Shown here piece by piece: positions 49,702-51,548 of a stretch of DNA of 51,548 bases. The notes under the pieces were generated by a model. That model was given only the letters and a program-made list of their open reading frames with translations. It ran no database searches and had not been told where the DNA came from. Made by a program: the position numbers and the translations under genes. Source of the DNA: an uncultured Ilumatobacter sp. (GTDB taxonomy: Bacteria > Actinomycetota > Acidimicrobiia > Acidimicrobiales > Ilumatobacteraceae). The stretch is from positions 1 through 51,548 of the forward strand of contig CALIOL010000264.1 of the NCBI GenBank assembly GCA_938044705.1, in the 5' to 3' direction. Positions within the stretch are counted from its first letter, which is position 1, and every line of letters starts with the position of its first letter.

Positions 49702-50493
49702 ATGATCCCGCGTGACTCCCGCACGTCGCACTACCGCACCGCCGTCCTTCGATCGCTTCGGCGACGCAAAGCAGCCCTCGCCGCGATCGCGGTTCTGCCT
49801 GGCCTCGCGTGCAGCACCTACGACGACGCCGAGACCTTCCGCTCGGCGACCACGGTCCCCGCTGCCGACTCCGCAACCAGCACCAGCGCAGCTGACGCAT
49901 CCGAAACCACGACGGACGCGCCGAGCGACACCGCCAGTGCCACGGTCCCCGCAACAGTTCCGACGGTCGACTCGCAAGCCGACGCCACGGTGGCGACGAC
50001 CGAGGCGTCCACCACGACCACATCCGAGGCCGCGCTTCCCGCCTTTGCGTCGGGAGCGGAACTCGCCGTGAGCTTCACCTTCACGCCCACCGACGGCGGA
50101 CGGCGCATCGAGAACCCGTTCATCGCCGTGTGGGTCGAGGACACGGACGGCAACCTCGTGAGAACGATCAGCCTGTGGTACGAGCAACACGAAGATGCGC
50201 CCGAGTGGCTCGCCCACCTCACCCAGTGGACCTCGGCGACCAACTTGAACATCGATGCCACAACCTCGAGCGCGACCAGAATCCCCGGCGAGTACACAGT
50301 CACCTGGAACGGCGTCGGCGATGACGGATCGGTCGTCACCGACGGTGAATACGTACTGTTCGTCGAAGCGGCACGCCGAGGCGGCGCCTACGACATCACG
50401 TCGACCCCGATCTCGGTCAACGGAGACGGTTTCTCGATCGACTTGACGGACAGCGGCGAGCTCACCGCCGTGTCAGCGGAACTCGTGGCGTGA
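49702..50493 (+). CDS. DUF2271 envelope protein (probable lipoprotein)
   Basis: The 263-residue protein starts with a basic region and a hydrophobic stretch ending VLPGLAC (Cys37, imperfect lipobox). A Thr/Ala/Ser-rich linker follows, then a DUF2271 domain (about 115-260) with NPFIAVWVEDTDGNLVRTIS and DGEYVLFVEAARRGG. DUF2271 proteins are usually found beside PepSY and ApbE proteins, as here (PepSY gene one base later, apbE partial beyond it). The role is unknown, but the module is linked to envelope flavin or iron chemistry. Confidence 0.82.
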   Translation: MIPRDSRTSHYRTAVLRSLRRRKAALAAIAVLPGLACSTYDDAETFRSATTVPAADSATSTSAADASETTTDAPSDTASATVPATVPTVDSQADATVATTEASTTTTSEAALPAFASGAELAVSFTFTPTDGGRRIENPFIAVWVEDTDGNLVRTISLWYEQHEDAPEWLAHLTQWTSATNLNIDATTSSATRIPGEYTVTWNGVGDDGSVVTDGEYVLFVEAARRGGAYDITSTPISVNGDGFSIDLTDSGELTAVSAELVA

Positions 50494-50494
50494 C

Positions 50495-51247
50495 ATGAGC
50501 GTCGATCACGACTCGAGCGCACCGCTTGGCGAAGCGTTGTCGCCGCGTCCGCCACGGAACACCGCCCAACGAACCTCTGCACCATCGGCGAAGCCACGCT
50601 CGAGTCGAATTCCCGCCGAGGCCGCCGCCGCACGCTCCAAGCCGTCGGTCGGCAAGCGCACTCACAAGTGGTCTCGGCTGATTCACGTCTACACCAGCAT
50701 GATCGCGCTGGTCGTGGTGCTCTTCTTTGCCGGCACCGGTTTGCTGCTGAACCATCCGAGTTGGACATTCGGCAGCGAGGCGACCTCGGAAACCATCACC
50801 GGCCAGTTTCCTTTCTCGACCGAGCTGGTGGACGACAGCGGGGTCGCCCAGGGCGTCGACTTCTTGTCGATTTCCGAGTTCGTGCGCAGCGAGCACGGGG
50901 TGATCGGTGAAGTCGACTTCTTCGGCACCACCGGCGACGACGGCTCGATCGCCTACCGAAACCCCGGCTACTCGGCTGACCTGTTCTTCGACGTCGCGGA
51001 CGCGACCTACGAACTCCGCGTCGAACAGGAGGGTTGGGTTGCCGCCCTCACCGACCTCCATCAGGGGAGCGAATCCGGAACGACCTGGCGTTTGGTGATC
51101 GATGCGACCGCGGTCTTCTTGATCCTCATCGCCGTCACCGGTCTCGTGATGCAGTTCTTCTTGAAGAAGCGCCGGCGCTCGGCATTCGTTGCGGTGGGCG
51201 TGGGCGTAGCCCTCACTGCCGGGCTGATCGCCATCGCGCTGCGGTAG
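50495..51247 (+). CDS. PepSY-associated transmembrane protein
   Basis: The 250-residue protein has a long polar N terminus. The first membrane helix (IHVYTSMIALVVVLFFAGTG) follows a conserved H in HKWSRLIHVY. An external PepSY-like domain follows, and then TDLHQGSESGTTWRL. The last helices are WRLVIDATAVFLILIAVTGL and a shorter one, then a basic tail. Such proteins sit with DUF2271 proteins and ApbE and are thought to move electrons or bind haem or flavin. It follows DUF2271 by one base. Confidence 0.85.
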   Translation: MSVDHDSSAPLGEALSPRPPRNTAQRTSAPSAKPRSSRIPAEAAAARSKPSVGKRTHKWSRLIHVYTSMIALVVVLFFAGTGLLLNHPSWTFGSEATSETITGQFPFSTELVDDSGVAQGVDFLSISEFVRSEHGVIGEVDFFGTTGDDGSIAYRNPGYSADLFFDVADATYELRVEQEGWVAALTDLHQGSESGTTWRLVIDATAVFLILIAVTGLVMQFFLKKRRRSAFVAVGVGVALTAGLIAIALR

Positions 51248-51266
51248 CGCACAGTTCGCACACAGC

Positions 51267-51548
51267 TCAGGTCGTCCGCTCCGCCAGGCGCGACCAGGTC
51301 GAGTCCGAAGAGAACGCTCCCGACCGATCGACGACCAGGCAGCCGGCATCGGGCAACGCCTCGACATGTTCGACGGCCTGTTCGGGCGACATCGCCCCGA
51401 CGACCGTCGCCAGGACGTCGGCGAGGAGCGCGGACGGTGCAACGATCGTGACAGACGCCTGGGAGGTCACCGGCTGGCCGGTGTGCGGGTCGATCACATG
51501 ACTGAATCGCTCCCCGTCGATGCGAAACCCACGATGGGCTCCGCCGCT
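51267..51548 (-). CDS. apbE: FAD:protein FMN transferase, C-terminal part (cut by window edge)
   Basis: The frame is open from the window edge to the stop at 51267 (93 residues). It has the ApbE hallmark FSHVIDPHTGQPV and then SVTIVAPSALLADVLATVVG. ApbE attaches FMN to a Thr/Ser of target flavoproteins in the envelope. It converges on the PepSY gene (19 bp apart). The rest lies outside the window. Confidence 0.88.
   Translation of the reverse strand, partial: SGGAHRGFRIDGERFSHVIDPHTGQPVTSQASVTIVAPSALLADVLATVVGAMSPEQAVEHVEALPDAGCLVVDRSGAFSSDSTWSRLAERTT

Overview
The window is high-GC, densely coded bacterial DNA. It reads as a chromosome segment of an actinobacterium. MshA (mycothiol synthesis), an RsiG-type anti-sigma factor, Rex and the protein families throughout support that. 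The class Acidimicrobiia (Ilumatobacter-like, marine) is my best guess, from gene content and two Na+/H+ antiporter operons, but I could not test it by alignment. I see no phage, insertion sequence, CRISPR array or rRNA.

Layout. 1-1004: the start of a kinase-like gene and a membrane-anchored hypothetical. 1086-11412: a haem-precursor region on the minus strand, rex-hemA-hemC-hemD, then hemB-hemL. The two halves are split by two genes for surface-type beta-rich proteins (3912-5159 plus, 5176-7620 minus). A near-consensus Rex operator overlaps the rex promoter. 11451-13949: an acyl-CoA ligase, a 27-residue membrane micro-ORF and a SAM hydrolase in one tight unit. 14198-17730: moaD-like, rsiG, mshA, ybjN and proC, all minus. 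17809-18853: a small membrane protein and a lipoprotein cyclophilin. 18857-19681: a tyrosine phosphatase.

19739-33250 is the most striking block. It holds two complete seven-gene Mrp (Mnh) cation/proton antiporter operons, A to G, both on the minus strand. They are separated by a plus-strand Na+/Ca2+-type exchanger and a small winged-helix regulator. 33351-37302: a 3-hydroxyacyl-CoA dehydrogenase behind a TetR-like palindrome, aat, and a B12-dependent ethylmalonyl-CoA mutase (ecm/meaA). 37303-38854 looks like an inserted cassette: an AbiEi/DUF559-type gene with a 119-bp nested palindrome on each side, and outside those G-rich tracts in opposite orientation. 38855-46360: an oxygenase-like protein, a LysM lipoprotein, two overlapping alpha/beta hydrolases (the second lacks its nucleophile serine), a crotonase, CrtZ, a secreted SGNH protein, DegV and PlsY. 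46488-46844: tRNA-Glu, tRNA-Asp and tRNA-Phe with good terminators. 46953-49628: a cyclase-ATPase regulator. 49702-51548: a DUF2271/PepSY/ApbE envelope redox module that runs off the edge.

Across the window most first genes of transcription units have a TANNNT hexamer 6-10 bp before the start codon, the layout expected of leaderless mRNAs. I used this, with 4-bp GTGA/ATGA overlaps, to choose several starts. The best leads are the covarying palindromes around the AbiEi-like gene, the RsiG homologue with two c-di-GMP signature motifs, the tandem Mrp operons, the CX4CX4CX4C array on HemL, and the micro-ORF between the SAM hydrolase and the acyl-CoA ligase.
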